From ECT2AJA-110-A sp035399845 (GTDB lineage: Bacteria; Planctomycetota; Phycisphaerae; UBA1845; UTPLA1), in NCBI GenBank assembly GCA_035399845.1, contig DAOPJV010000019.1, positions 30,505-94,504 on the forward strand: a DNA stretch of 64,000 bases. Reading direction: 5' to 3'. Below are positions 45,634 through 54,660 of this stretch, in pieces. The translations under genes were made by a program, and so were the position numbers. A model generated the notes under the pieces. It ran no database searches. It was not told the DNA's origin and saw only the letters and a list, made by a program, of their open reading frames with translations. Numbering within the stretch: position 1 is the stretch's first letter; each line of letters begins with the position of its first letter.

Positions 45634-47343
45634 TTAGTGAAGATTGACCAATACCAGAACCAATCCCCGTCCACGCTCCAGCGGCGTCATGGCCTTGCCG
45701 ATCGTGGCGCCGAACGCACGTTCACGATCACTCACGCGCATGGCGTGTCCGGCCGTGGTAGACGTTGTCAGCATGTCGCCGACCTGAATCGGTCCATTGG
45801 CGTCCGCGTCGCACCAGCAATAAACGCGCCCAGTCAGCGCGACCGGATGATCGCCGTCCGCAATCGTGTCGGACTGGCCCATTCGCAGCCCCGGTTTGAC
45901 GCCACCCGCGCCACTGATGACGCCCGCGACCCTGGCGTCGTATGGCGTGTTGGCGGTCCGCAGGGCGCCGGGGCGAGACGGATCAATCGCAACGACCATC
46001 CCGGGCCGCGCGGTCTCGTCCACACAGAACCCCTCCGACAGGTCGGCCCCGCCGTCGAGAATCACGGCCTCGCAGCGGATGACACCCTCCACGTCCAGCT
46101 TGGCGCCGACCTCAGGCGTGCTGGTCCCGATGCCGATGCTCCCGTCGTTCCTGATGCGCATTCGCTCAGCGTCGCCGGTGATGAACTTAAGATCCGTCGT
46201 CGCGTTCAGCACCGAGGTCCCCGGATCCGAATGCGTCGAATTGTTGACGCCGACCTGCAGGGTTCCGGAATTGCTGACGCAGTCGAGCCAGGCCCCGCCG
46301 ATCCCGGAGCTGGACGTGTTCCGAATCACCGCCGTGACTGCGCTCGACTCGGAGGATTCCACTTCCAGTCTGGCGCCTGGTGACGTCGCGCCGACGCCGA
46401 GATTCTGACTCACGATGACATCGCCGAAGCTCTGCGCCTGCAGGAGCAGCGGATCTCCCTGGATCGTGTCGATGTGATCCTGATCGATCAGGATGCCCTG
46501 CGTCGGGTAGTTTCCACCGACTTCGAGCACGCCGACTCTTGCTGTTCCGGCGACCTGCAGCTTTCGCGACGGCGTTGTCACACCGATGCCAACGTTGCCG
46601 GTATTGTCGATGACCATCCGCTGCGCGGCGCCCGTGAAGAACCCGATCGGATGACTGGTCCACGTTGCAATCGACAACTGATCCTTCGGCCCGCTGAAGC
46701 CCGGACCGTCCACGCCAACAATTCCGCGCACGGCGCCGTCGGAGCGTCGCATGTCGATAAAGGTCGATGCGCCCGCCGTCTCCGCCTGCAGCCGAAGCGT
46801 GGCCCAGTCATTTCGGATATCCAGCGGCGCCAGCGGATTGAGCGTTCCGATGCCGACCTCGCCGGCGTTGTCGACGAACAACGCATCTGTTGGCGCCCCG
46901 TCCGCCGCGTCGAGCGAATGGCCGTCGAGCCCCGCGACACTCTGCGCCTGCAGCGCCGTCACGGCGTACGGCGTCGCCCGCAGCGCCTGCCGCGGCGTCA
47001 GGAATGTGTAGCTTCCGACGCCCGACGGGTATCGCACGGCGATTTCGAGCCAGCGGATGTCTCCGTTGAAGTCGGGGGCGTCAAAGTCCAGATCGACCGT
47101 GAAGACGCCGTCCACGATCGCCGCCTCCATCGCCAGCGGATTTCCGACGACAGCGCCGCCGGTCTCCGCATCCCAGAGGTAGAATGCGAATTGCGCATCC
47201 CCGTTCACCGGGCGCCCATCGAGCATCAACCGCCCCTGGTAGGTGAATGTGTCGTCGACAACCTGCGCCCCGGCGGCATTGGCGCCACAGAGCACGAGCG
47301 TCATTGCGATGAAAAGTGATAACGAGTTCGCAGGGCGATTCAT
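45634..47343 (-). CDS. Secreted tail-fibre-like protein with GIGT repeats (paralogue)
   Basis: A 569-residue protein with signal peptide (SLSLFIAMTLVLCGANAAGA) and GGGGAG eight bases before the ATG. The N-terminal module FTYQGRLMLDGRPVNGDAQF is followed by repeats VGIGTLNPLAPLDI, VGIGVTTPSRKLQV, LGVGATSPGARLEV and IGIGTSTPEVGAKLDV. The C-terminal domain (GMVVAIDPSRPGAL ... RVYCWCDADANGPIQVGDML ... GLVLVLVNLH) is shared with 36513-38555. It is the first gene of the four-gene minus-strand run and divergent from a sigma/kinase pair. Confidence 0.85.
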   Translation of the reverse strand: MNRPANSLSLFIAMTLVLCGANAAGAQVVDDTFTYQGRLMLDGRPVNGDAQFAFYLWDAETGGAVVGNPLAMEAAIVDGVFTVDLDFDAPDFNGDIRWLEIAVRYPSGVGSYTFLTPRQALRATPYAVTALQAQSVAGLDGHSLDAADGAPTDALFVDNAGEVGIGTLNPLAPLDIRNDWATLRLQAETAGASTFIDMRRSDGAVRGIVGVDGPGFSGPKDQLSIATWTSHPIGFFTGAAQRMVIDNTGNVGIGVTTPSRKLQVAGTARVGVLEVGGNYPTQGILIDQDHIDTIQGDPLLLQAQSFGDVIVSQNLGVGATSPGARLEVESSESSAVTAVIRNTSSSGIGGAWLDCVSNSGTLQVGVNNSTHSDPGTSVLNATTDLKFITGDAERMRIRNDGSIGIGTSTPEVGAKLDVEGVIRCEAVILDGGADLSEGFCVDETARPGMVVAIDPSRPGALRTANTPYDARVAGVISGAGGVKPGLRMGQSDTIADGDHPVALTGRVYCWCDADANGPIQVGDMLTTSTTAGHAMRVSDRERAFGATIGKAMTPLERGRGLVLVLVNLH

Positions 47344-47549
47344 GATGCCGACTCCCCGAGTGCGAAAATAAGCCTGGTTACTTCAGCGACCACGAGTGTG
47401 GATACGCCGGGGCCCTGGGCGCCCCTTCTTACCGTAGACGCAGACGCCCCCACGACTCCCAGGCAAAAAATTCTCAATCCCGGCAGGAACCTGTCGCAAC
47501 ACGGGGCCTGTCCTTGACTTAAGCCGATCTGCCCGACCTGGAATCCGTA

Positions 47550-47555
47550 TATAAT
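47550..47555 (+). promoter_or_regulatory. TATAAT box very close to a start codon
   Basis: TATAAT ends eight bases before the ATG at 47564. If it is a -10 element, the transcript would begin almost at the start codon, i.e. be leaderless. TTGACT at 47514-47519 is too far (30 bases) to be its -35 partner. The rest of the 220-base divergent region holds AACCTGTCGCAAC around 47489, resembling elements upstream of 18469 and 35952. Confidence 0.25.
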
Positions 47556-47563
47556 GGCTGGGA

Positions 47564-48160
47564 ATGGACCAGGGCGCCGACAACCCGCAGCCAGACATCG
47601 ACGCGACGCGGCTGCTGGCCCGGGTCAACGACGGGGATTCCTCCGCCGCCAATGCGCTGCTTCCCCTGGTGTACGCCCAGCTGCGCGCGATCGCCGGTGG
47701 CTATTTTCGCGGGGAACCGGCCGATCAGACGCTCCAGCCGACGGCGCTCGTCCACGAGGCGTACCTCAAGCTGGTCAGGTCGACGGAGAGCGACTGGCAG
47801 AGCCGCATGCACTTCTGCGCCGTCGCGGCAACGGCGATGCGCCAGATCCTCCAGGATCGCGCCCGAAGGCGTCGCGCCCGGAAGCGCGGTGGAGGCGCGC
47901 AGCGTGAACCCCTGACCGACCAGATCCAGACACCCGCAAATGGCGCAACCCTCGACATCCTGACCCTCAACGACGCGCTGGAGAAGCTCGAAGAACTGTC
48001 GCCGCGAAAGGCCCGCATCGTCGAGCTTCGGTTCTTCGGCGGCCTCACGATTGAACAGGTTGCGAGCGTGCTGGACGTGTCGCATACAACCATCGAAAAC
48101 GAATGGCGGGTGGCGCGCGCCTGGCTGAGTCGGGAACTTGGCGAGGAGCCGTCGTCATGA
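47564..48160 (+). CDS. ECF-type RNA polymerase sigma factor (kinase-linked)
   Basis: A 198-residue sigma factor, same class as that at 18469. Region 2: LLPLVYAQLRAIAGGYFRGE and LQPTALVHEAYLKLV. Region 4: IVELRFFGGLTIEQVASVLD with the HTH VSHTTIENEWRVARAWL. The stop overlaps the kinase start by ATGA (48157). The recognition helix differs from those of the other two sigma factors (HTTIENEW against RRTAQRDW and PRTVKRDW), so it may read a different promoter. Confidence 0.93.
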   Translation: MDQGADNPQPDIDATRLLARVNDGDSSAANALLPLVYAQLRAIAGGYFRGEPADQTLQPTALVHEAYLKLVRSTESDWQSRMHFCAVAATAMRQILQDRARRRRARKRGGGAQREPLTDQIQTPANGATLDILTLNDALEKLEELSPRKARIVELRFFGGLTIEQVASVLDVSHTTIENEWRVARAWLSRELGEEPSS

Positions 48161-51100
48161 TCTCGCGGCGGCAGTTTGAGCGAGCTTCCGAGCTGTTTCA
48201 GCGGGCCCGCGAATTGCCCCCGCCCGAGCGCAGGGCGATGCTCGAGGAGACCTGCGCCGACGATCCGATCGTGCTCGGCGAAGTCGAGTCGCTGTTGGCG
48301 CACGACGCATCATCGACGTCAGTCGTCGACCGCGTCGATCTTGGAAAGGGAAGGGACCTGCTCGCCGCCGATCTCGAGTGCGACAACGCGTTCCCGACGG
48401 ACAACTGGGCGCCCGAGCGGATCGACAAGTATCGGATCATCCGCCAGATCGGTCGCGGCGGCATGGGCATCGTCTATGAAGCCGAACAGGACAGTCCGCG
48501 GCGCCGTGTCGCCCTCAAGGTCCTGTCCGCCGAATCCACCAACGTCCAGCTGCTGAAGCGCTTCAAACGCGAGGCCGACGTTCTCGGGCAGCTTCATCAC
48601 CCTGGCATTGCCAAGGTCTACGACGCCGGCGTCGCCGAACTGAACACGGGGACCGGCGCGCCGCTCCTTCGACCATTCTTCGCGATGGAGCTGATTCCGG
48701 GTGAGAGGCTCGATGTGTTCGTGACTGCGCATGCCCCGAGCCTGCGTCAGCGAATCGAGTTGTTCGCGAAAATCTGCGACGCTGTTCACCACGCCCACGA
48801 GCGTGGGTTCATTCATCGCGATCTGAAGCCGGGCAATATCTTCGTCGAGCCGGGCGGACAACCCAAAGTTCTCGACTTCGGCGTCGCGCGCCCGACCCGT
48901 GTCGACGCCGATGGCGTCACGCTTCAGACCAACGTCGGACAGCTGATCGGGACGATCCCCTACATGAGCCCCGAGCAGCTCAGCGGCGATCCGCAAGGCG
49001 CCGACCGGCGAAGCGACATCTACGCGCTCGGCGTGTGCCTCTATGAAATCCTGAGCGGACGGCTTCCGCATGACCTGCGCGGCAAACTGATCCACGAAGC
49101 GGCGCGTGTTGTCATCGAGGACGAGCAGACGTCCCTCGCTTCGATCGACAGACGACTCGCCGGCGACATCGACACGATCGTGGGAAAGGCGCTCGAGAAG
49201 GACCCGACCCGCCGTTACCAGACAGCGGATGAACTCGGCGGCGACCTGCGGCGATTCCTTTGCGATGAACCCATCAGCGCCCGCCCGCCAACGACCGCCT
49301 ACCAGATTCGGAAGTTCGCACGCCGCAATCGCGCATTTGTGACGGCGGCCATGATCGCGGTCGTGTCGCTGCTGGCGGCGACGATTGCATCGTCCTGGTG
49401 GGCCCTGACGGCCAATCGGGCGCGAGAAGCGGAAATCCGCGAACGCAGGGCGGCCGACGCGTCGGCGGCCCTCGCCCGCGCGAACGAACTCCAGATGCGA
49501 CGCCTGGCCTACCGCACGACGCTGAGCGCCGTCCTGGCCAACGCCGACAGCGATCGAGCCGAGGCGCGGCGCCATCTTGACCTGGCGCCTGCGGAACTTC
49601 GCGGCTGGGAGTGGAAGCACCTGTCCTATCGGGTCGGTCGCCCGGCCATTGTGATTGATCGGCCGGCGTCGGCCGCATGGAACAGAGAAGGACGACCCAT
49701 CGCCGCCGCGGTGCGCGACGGGACAATCCGTGTCTTCGACATCCAATCCCGACGGACGCTCACGACAATCCGCCCCACGAACGTCGTCGGAGATGTTTCG
49801 ATTTCTCCTGACGCAGCCCTGGTCATTGCGAATACCGGCGAAGACGAGGGAACCGCCTTTGACGCAACCAACGGAGACGTGCGATTTCGTTTCACGGACT
49901 GGCCGAAGGAGAGGTACCCGATTTTCTTCACAGACGCCTCGCGATTCTGCCTCATCGGATCGGGCCTGCGATCACTTGTGTTTCGCGATCTCACGTCGGG
50001 AGAAGCCGTTTTTCGTGTCGAACTTCCCGACGGGCTGCTGGCGATACGGCGGGACCCCGAATCCGGCGCCGCCGTGGCCTATACGCGCAACTTCGAATCC
50101 ACGTTCGACATCGACGAAGGTCGCATGATTCGGGACTGGCGTCGAGTGGAGCGCCCGATCATGTGTGCGGTCAGTGACGACCGATCACTTCGCGCCGCCT
50201 GGTCCAATTGGCCGTCCGTGTCAGCGCTCGTCATCCGCAACCAACGCGACGGGACCCTCGTTCGCGAATTGCATCCTCACACAGGTGGGAGCACCCACGT
50301 GAGATTCTCTCCCTGCAATCGTTACCTGATGACCGCCGGCGTCGACGACCAGCTGCGAATCTGGGCGCTGGACGACGGCCGGCAGTTGACCGCGATGGCG
50401 GTGGGTTCCGCCCGGTGGATGGACTTCAGCTCGGACAGTTCGTCCGCCCTCCTGTTTGGTGACGACGGCGCATTTCTTCTCAACTGGCGACACCCGCCGC
50501 CCTCTCGGATTCTCGATGAAGCCGGGAGCTACATTTACGAAGTGTGTTACTCTCCGGATGGGAAGCTGCTGGCGTCAGCCGGCTGGGATCAGACAGTCCG
50601 TATCTACGACACCGACGACGGAACGCTGACTCGTCAACTTCCCCTGCCGTGCCATCATATGGGCGCGCTTGGATTCAACGAAGACGGGACGCAACTGATC
50701 GCCCTCGCGTACAGCGATCATTGGATCGTGAGTCAACTGGCGATCTGGGATGTGGCGACCGGCCGGCGGATCCCGTCGGACGCAGCGATGGATGTGAGTG
50801 CGGATTCACTCGAGGCCTCGCAGGAATCGGATGGCAATCGCCCGCAGGTGGGTTTTGGCGCCGAATGGTGGCGGCGCGTTCGCGGCGGATCCAAGGCGAC
50901 GCGATTCGACGGCGGCGAGCACATGGCCAAAAGTCACGATGGCGCGATGCTTGCGCACGCACAGTACCGCGGCGCCCTGGTGATCCTGGATCTGGAGACT
51001 CTTGAGCCGCGAGTCCAGCTTGTCGGTCACGAAGGCGAGGTTCGCGCCGTGGCGTTCAGCCCGGATGACCGATTGCTGGCCAGCGGCGGCGACGATCGGA

Positions 51101-51381
51101 CTCTCCGCGTCTGGGAGGTCGCAACGGGGCGCCTGCTGGCGACGATGACCGGCCACAGCCAGAAGATCTTTACTGTAACGTTCACGCCGGATGGGTCACG
51201 CATCGTGTCGGGTGGCAACGACCACGTCATCCGCTTCTGGGATACGGCGTCGTTCGGACAGGTCTTCGCGCTGCCCGGTCACGAGAGTTACGTCCATTCC
51301 CTGGCGTTCAGCCCCGATGGCCGTCAACTCGCCTCAGGCTCCGGCGACAAGACAGTTCGCATCTGGGATTCGAGCCCTTAG
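48157..51381 (+). CDS. Membrane Ser/Thr protein kinase with C-terminal WD40 repeats
   Basis: A 1074-residue protein. N-terminal helical region FERASELFQRARELPPPERR. Kinase domain about 91-355: QIGRGGMGIVYEAE, VALKVL lysine, HRDLKPGNIFV at about 219, DFGVA and SPEQ, so it should be active. A transmembrane helix lies at about 394-418, followed by a short coiled coil (NRAREAEIRERRAADASAAL). The outer part has WD40 repeats, clearest over the last about 370 residues (LLASGGDDRTLRVWEVATGR, RIVSGGNDHVIRFWD, QLASGSGDKTVRIWD). It is coupled to and probably acts on the sigma factor encoded just upstream. Confidence 0.93.
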   Translation: MISRRQFERASELFQRARELPPPERRAMLEETCADDPIVLGEVESLLAHDASSTSVVDRVDLGKGRDLLAADLECDNAFPTDNWAPERIDKYRIIRQIGRGGMGIVYEAEQDSPRRRVALKVLSAESTNVQLLKRFKREADVLGQLHHPGIAKVYDAGVAELNTGTGAPLLRPFFAMELIPGERLDVFVTAHAPSLRQRIELFAKICDAVHHAHERGFIHRDLKPGNIFVEPGGQPKVLDFGVARPTRVDADGVTLQTNVGQLIGTIPYMSPEQLSGDPQGADRRSDIYALGVCLYEILSGRLPHDLRGKLIHEAARVVIEDEQTSLASIDRRLAGDIDTIVGKALEKDPTRRYQTADELGGDLRRFLCDEPISARPPTTAYQIRKFARRNRAFVTAAMIAVVSLLAATIASSWWALTANRAREAEIRERRAADASAALARANELQMRRLAYRTTLSAVLANADSDRAEARRHLDLAPAELRGWEWKHLSYRVGRPAIVIDRPASAAWNREGRPIAAAVRDGTIRVFDIQSRRTLTTIRPTNVVGDVSISPDAALVIANTGEDEGTAFDATNGDVRFRFTDWPKERYPIFFTDASRFCLIGSGLRSLVFRDLTSGEAVFRVELPDGLLAIRRDPESGAAVAYTRNFESTFDIDEGRMIRDWRRVERPIMCAVSDDRSLRAAWSNWPSVSALVIRNQRDGTLVRELHPHTGGSTHVRFSPCNRYLMTAGVDDQLRIWALDDGRQLTAMAVGSARWMDFSSDSSSALLFGDDGAFLLNWRHPPPSRILDEAGSYIYEVCYSPDGKLLASAGWDQTVRIYDTDDGTLTRQLPLPCHHMGALGFNEDGTQLIALAYSDHWIVSQLAIWDVATGRRIPSDAAMDVSADSLEASQESDGNRPQVGFGAEWWRRVRGGSKATRFDGGEHMAKSHDGAMLAHAQYRGALVILDLETLEPRVQLVGHEGEVRAVAFSPDDRLLASGGDDRTLRVWEVATGRLLATMTGHSQKIFTVTFTPDGSRIVSGGNDHVIRFWDTASFGQVFALPGHESYVHSLAFSPDGRQLASGSGDKTVRIWDSSP

Positions 51382-51502
51382 CGCTTGACAATTCGAGCCA
51401 CGCCAAGTGCGCCGTCAATGGAGGGCTAACGAATCCCGCCTCAAGACCCGAGGACTCGCCGACGAGGGCGCCCCGGAGAGTCCAAGGAACGAGAGGCTCA
51501 TT

Positions 51503-52765
51503 TCAATTTGAAGAGGCTTCCGATTTCCAACGATAGCACGAGATGGCGCGAAGCTCGCGGATAAAGAGCTGCTCGCCGGCGACGGCGAGGTGGGCCCAGG
51601 TTTCGTCGTCGGCAATCCGCTTTCTGGCAAGAATCGTCGGCTTGTCCGGGTTGGCGGCCAGAAGGACGAGCCCGCCTCGCTGATCGAGTGCGAGGATCCT
51701 GTCTCGATTGACGGCCATGCTCCAGTACTTTCCAAAGCTCTTCGTTCGCCAGCGCTGCTCGCCTTTATCAAGATCGATGCAACACAGGCGGCCATTTCCG
51801 AGATGCAGGTACCCGAATCCGTTCACGACCACTGGAGAGGACATGTATCCCTGGGCCGGCAGGCGCCATTTTTCGCGAACGGCCAGCCCATCTTCGCCCT
51901 TCTCAATCGCATACATGTACGTTTGATTCTTGTAGGTACTGGTCAGTACCTGGTCACCGATGACGGTCGGCGTCAGGATGTTCATTCCGCGAAAGTTCGG
52001 AACGTCGATCGCCCACAGAATGTCGCCCGTAGCCGGTTCGAGCCCCGCTAACTGCATACGTGTCTGCACAACCAGTTGACGTTTTCCCTGCAGCGTCGCG
52101 ATGACCGGCGAGGAAAATGCGCTGTCCGTCATCTCGCCCTTCGTTACCATCGACCGCCACACGACATCCCCGGTCTTCCTGTCCACACGCACGACGGACG
52201 CGGCAACCTGCACGTAGAGGGCGTCGCCATCAAGCAGCGGGGAGCACACAAATCCGAACGCGGGATCCCCCGTTTCATATCTGCCCGCGAAATCAACGCG
52301 CCAGCGAATGGCCCCGTCCTCGATGTCGATACACACCAGGACATCCTGCATGCCGCCCACATAGAGAAAGCGCCCGTCGCACGCCGGCGTCGATCGAATC
52401 CAGTCGCCGTTCGACTTGGCGAAGAACGGAACGCTCATGGCGCCTTCCCACTGCGACTTCCAAAGTTCCCGGCCGGTATTCCGATCAAGCGCCCGCACGA
52501 TTTCGTATTTCTCGTCACGCGTCTCCGTGACGAAGACCTTGTCTCCCCAGACAATCGGTCCCGAATACCCGGGGCCAAGCTCAACGCGCCAGACTCGATT
52601 GAGGGAATCCAGGGAATCGGGCCATGCGGCCGACGTGGGCGCGACGAAGCAGTCGCGCGTGGGACCTCGCCATTGTGGCCATTCGCCGCCATCCGCATAT
52701 GCGGCCGAAGCGGCGAGCGCCGACATGAATGTTGCCAGGATCTTCGGATTCGGCATTCTCGGCAT
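51503..52765 (-). CDS. Secreted PQQ-like beta-propeller protein
   Basis: A 420-residue protein with signal peptide (ILATFMSALAASAAYADGG); the ATG at 52765 has AGGAGAGG upstream. Mature start EWPQWRGPTRD is the signature of the planctomycete PQQ_2-type propeller family. Repeats of the type LDRNTGRELWKSQWEGAMSV, DIEDGAIRWRVDF, LEPATGDILWAIDVPNF and IDLDKGEQRWRTKSF each supply one blade. No PQQ-dependent dehydrogenase catalytic residues are evident, so a BamB-like binding or scaffold role is more likely than an enzyme. It lies 85 bases downstream of the VDE-like lipoprotein gene on the same strand, so the two may be co-transcribed. Confidence 0.85.
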   Translation of the reverse strand: MPRMPNPKILATFMSALAASAAYADGGEWPQWRGPTRDCFVAPTSAAWPDSLDSLNRVWRVELGPGYSGPIVWGDKVFVTETRDEKYEIVRALDRNTGRELWKSQWEGAMSVPFFAKSNGDWIRSTPACDGRFLYVGGMQDVLVCIDIEDGAIRWRVDFAGRYETGDPAFGFVCSPLLDGDALYVQVAASVVRVDRKTGDVVWRSMVTKGEMTDSAFSSPVIATLQGKRQLVVQTRMQLAGLEPATGDILWAIDVPNFRGMNILTPTVIGDQVLTSTYKNQTYMYAIEKGEDGLAVREKWRLPAQGYMSSPVVVNGFGYLHLGNGRLCCIDLDKGEQRWRTKSFGKYWSMAVNRDRILALDQRGGLVLLAANPDKPTILARKRIADDETWAHLAVAGEQLFIRELRAISCYRWKSEASSN

Positions 52766-52850
52766 CGATGAACCTCTCCTTGTGTTGTCACGAATTGATG
52801 CGGACGAACGGCCAAAGTCCGTCCGCCGCAGGCGCCTGTCCGAACAACGG

Positions 52851-53804
52851 TCACAATCCGTCAACCCACGCCTGCACATCCGCTTCCGCCATGACCTGCG
52901 GGCATTGAGTCTGATCCGTCACGCACATGTCCTCGTAACGGAAGTGAAAGGCCCCGGCGACGTCTCGGAAGGCGGCGTCCACTTCGGGCGGCAACGACGT
53001 GTTCGGTGGATCTGAAACGCGCGTGATGATATTCACACCCGCGTACTCGCCGATCGGCGTTGAGCCGCAATACGTGTACATCATCCAATCCGGATGCGGC
53101 CGGGCAAGGATGTACCATCGTTCATCCTGAGGCTGAAGCGGCGGATTGGCGTAGGCGACTTCCAGCAGGCCTGGTTCGGATTCGCTCAGTGTGGGGGCCG
53201 CGATCAGGTGGACAGCGAGATTGTCGCTGCAGGCGCTATTCTCAGCCGGCGCACAGAACGACGTGTGATACCACCATTGATTCGCGTTGAAGATCCATGA
53301 ACTGGAGCGACATGGAAGCGCGTCGTACCCTCCTTCCCAGTTCGAGCCGGGGACACCGCAATTCAGGCCTCGCACTTCCAGCCACGTCCCTTCCAACTCC
53401 TCCAGACTCCCGGGAACGTACACGTCCTGAATGTTCTCGCTCGTCACGAGGCATTGCCCATCGGTTCCGTCGGGGAGCGATGGCAGGCAGCCGTTCTCAG
53501 CGAAACACTGAACGAGGACGCCGTACAACTCGCTCTTTGCTCCCTGTTCGAGCTGGCAGACCAGATGGCAGGCCTGCTGCTGGCTGTTGACGCCGGAGGA
53601 ACCGCATTCGGCGTTGCATGCGAGCGTGTCACGGCACACCGGATCAAGGATGCAGAGTGTCATCTCGACAGGGCAGGTCGTCAGACCGCACACGAATATC
53701 TCGAAGTCCGCGGAGTCAGCATCGTCGACGACCGGGAGAAAACCGCAGCCTTGTGTCGAGGCGAAACAGATAAGGATGGACAGGAGATAAGTCAGTCGTT
53801 TCAA
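52851..53804 (-). CDS. Violaxanthin de-epoxidase-like lipoprotein
   Basis: A 317-residue protein from a TTG start at 53804, chosen because it gives a clean lipoprotein signal (KRLTYLLSILICFASTQGC, lipid Cys at 20); no in-frame ATG fits. A Cys-rich region at 39-106 follows with spacing C-x4-C-x6-C-x5-C-x5-C-x3-C, identical to plant violaxanthin de-epoxidase (VDE) as I recall it, then C-x3-C. A lipocalin-like domain follows: LEGTWLEVRGLN (plant NGKWYITSGLN), GGYDALPC at 158-165 (plant FDAFDCQ, the active-site region), DERWYILARPHPD at about 228-239, and YAGVNIITRVS (plant GGAVVYTRS). It should be attached to a membrane facing the periplasm. VDE needs acid pH and ascorbate in plants; the substrate here is unknown. 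It may be cotranscribed with the PQQ-like gene. Confidence 0.75.
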   Translation of the reverse strand: MKRLTYLLSILICFASTQGCGFLPVVDDADSADFEIFVCGLTTCPVEMTLCILDPVCRDTLACNAECGSSGVNSQQQACHLVCQLEQGAKSELYGVLVQCFAENGCLPSLPDGTDGQCLVTSENIQDVYVPGSLEELEGTWLEVRGLNCGVPGSNWEGGYDALPCRSSSWIFNANQWWYHTSFCAPAENSACSDNLAVHLIAAPTLSESEPGLLEVAYANPPLQPQDERWYILARPHPDWMMYTYCGSTPIGEYAGVNIITRVSDPPNTSLPPEVDAAFRDVAGAFHFRYEDMCVTDQTQCPQVMAEADVQAWVDGL

Positions 53805-54116
53805 GACGTCGCTCTCATCCCGGTGACCCCGGGTATCTGTCACCGAATTTCCGGAATCACTGCGCCCGAAGCGCCATGAAAACTGATCACAGCCCCAGGA
53901 GGCAACATGACTCACGTCCTTCATTCGTTGTCGAGCCCCAACTGGATGCCAAAATCGAACACGGGCGTGAAAATGCCCATCCGGGGCCGCTGTGTTGGTA
54001 CTCGTCATGCCGCCGTCCCCAGGGGCCGGTATCGCGCCGAGCCCATCGTGGCCTCAATCTCAACTGGTCCTCCTGCGATGAATCCGCCTTCACTGAGACT
54101 GTCCGGGAATTGTGTC

Positions 54117-54129
54117 GCCCTTTCAGGGC
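54117..54129. repeat. Short palindrome GCCCTTTCAGGGC
   Basis: GCCCT and AGGGC flank TTC, a 5-bp stem with a tiny loop. This sequence is of a kind scattered through planctomycete intergenic regions (recalled, not checked). Confidence 0.4.
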
Positions 54130-54147
54130 TAAACCCGAGGAAAAAAC

Positions 54148-54204
54148 GCTAACCACGGGTTGCGCTCCGACCGCTATGCGGTCTCCGCTCCACCCGTGGC
54201 TAAA
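54148..54204. repeat. Long imperfect hairpin, CCACGGGT type
   Basis: GCTAACCACGGGTTGCGCTC at the left faces the reverse of GCTCCACCCGTGGCTAAA at the right, with an inner GACCGC/GCGGTC stem around TAT. The pairing is imperfect but long, resembling intergenic repeats with CCACGGGT arms that I recall from planctomycete genomes. It may be a mobile REP-like element or a structured RNA. Confidence 0.5.
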
Positions 54205-54660
54205 AACTGACGCTCCTTCGGAGCTGTGTTGGCCTTGGAAACACTGGCGTTTACGACGGTTCTGCAAATCGGAAATCCTCACTCGAATTCCCGGACAGCG
54301 TCCTTCACTTTCCATGGCACATGACGCGATCTCAAACTGCGCGAGCAGCGCGGCGGACGAAAGCGAGCTCACCAGCAGGGCCCCGGCCACGATTCGAAAT
54401 CGGGGGGGCGACGTCTTCCTGAATCAATGGGGATGGCGCAAGGGGTCGCGGCCCGTTGCCACACGAATCACGTGATCCGACGGCCAGCGGGCCATTCTTT
54501 TTGCGAAAAAAGTGTCTGGATGGCAGAATATGAGGAGAGTCGGGCGTCATTCACTCGACCGGCCTCGGCGTGACAAGTCCTTTGGCGGCGGCGATTTGTG
54601 CAAGGCGGAGGGACCGCAGATGTTGGACAGACTTCTACCGCCGCTCGCGACGCACATTGC

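Larger units (their letters stand above)
53805..54660. other. Intergenic region with palindromic repeats
   Basis: About 850 bases without a credible gene. It contains the two palindromes listed separately and GCTCCTTCGGAGC around 54212. CGAATCACGTGATCCGACGG around 54465 resembles CGATTCACGTGATCCGATGG around 35870, both upstream of transcription units. Confidence 0.45.

Noticed and set aside
53804..54008. Longer N-terminus for the VDE-like protein, starting at 54008
   Set aside because: The extra 68 residues are not protein-like and would bury the lipoprotein signal sequence; the TTG at 53804 gives a proper signal.
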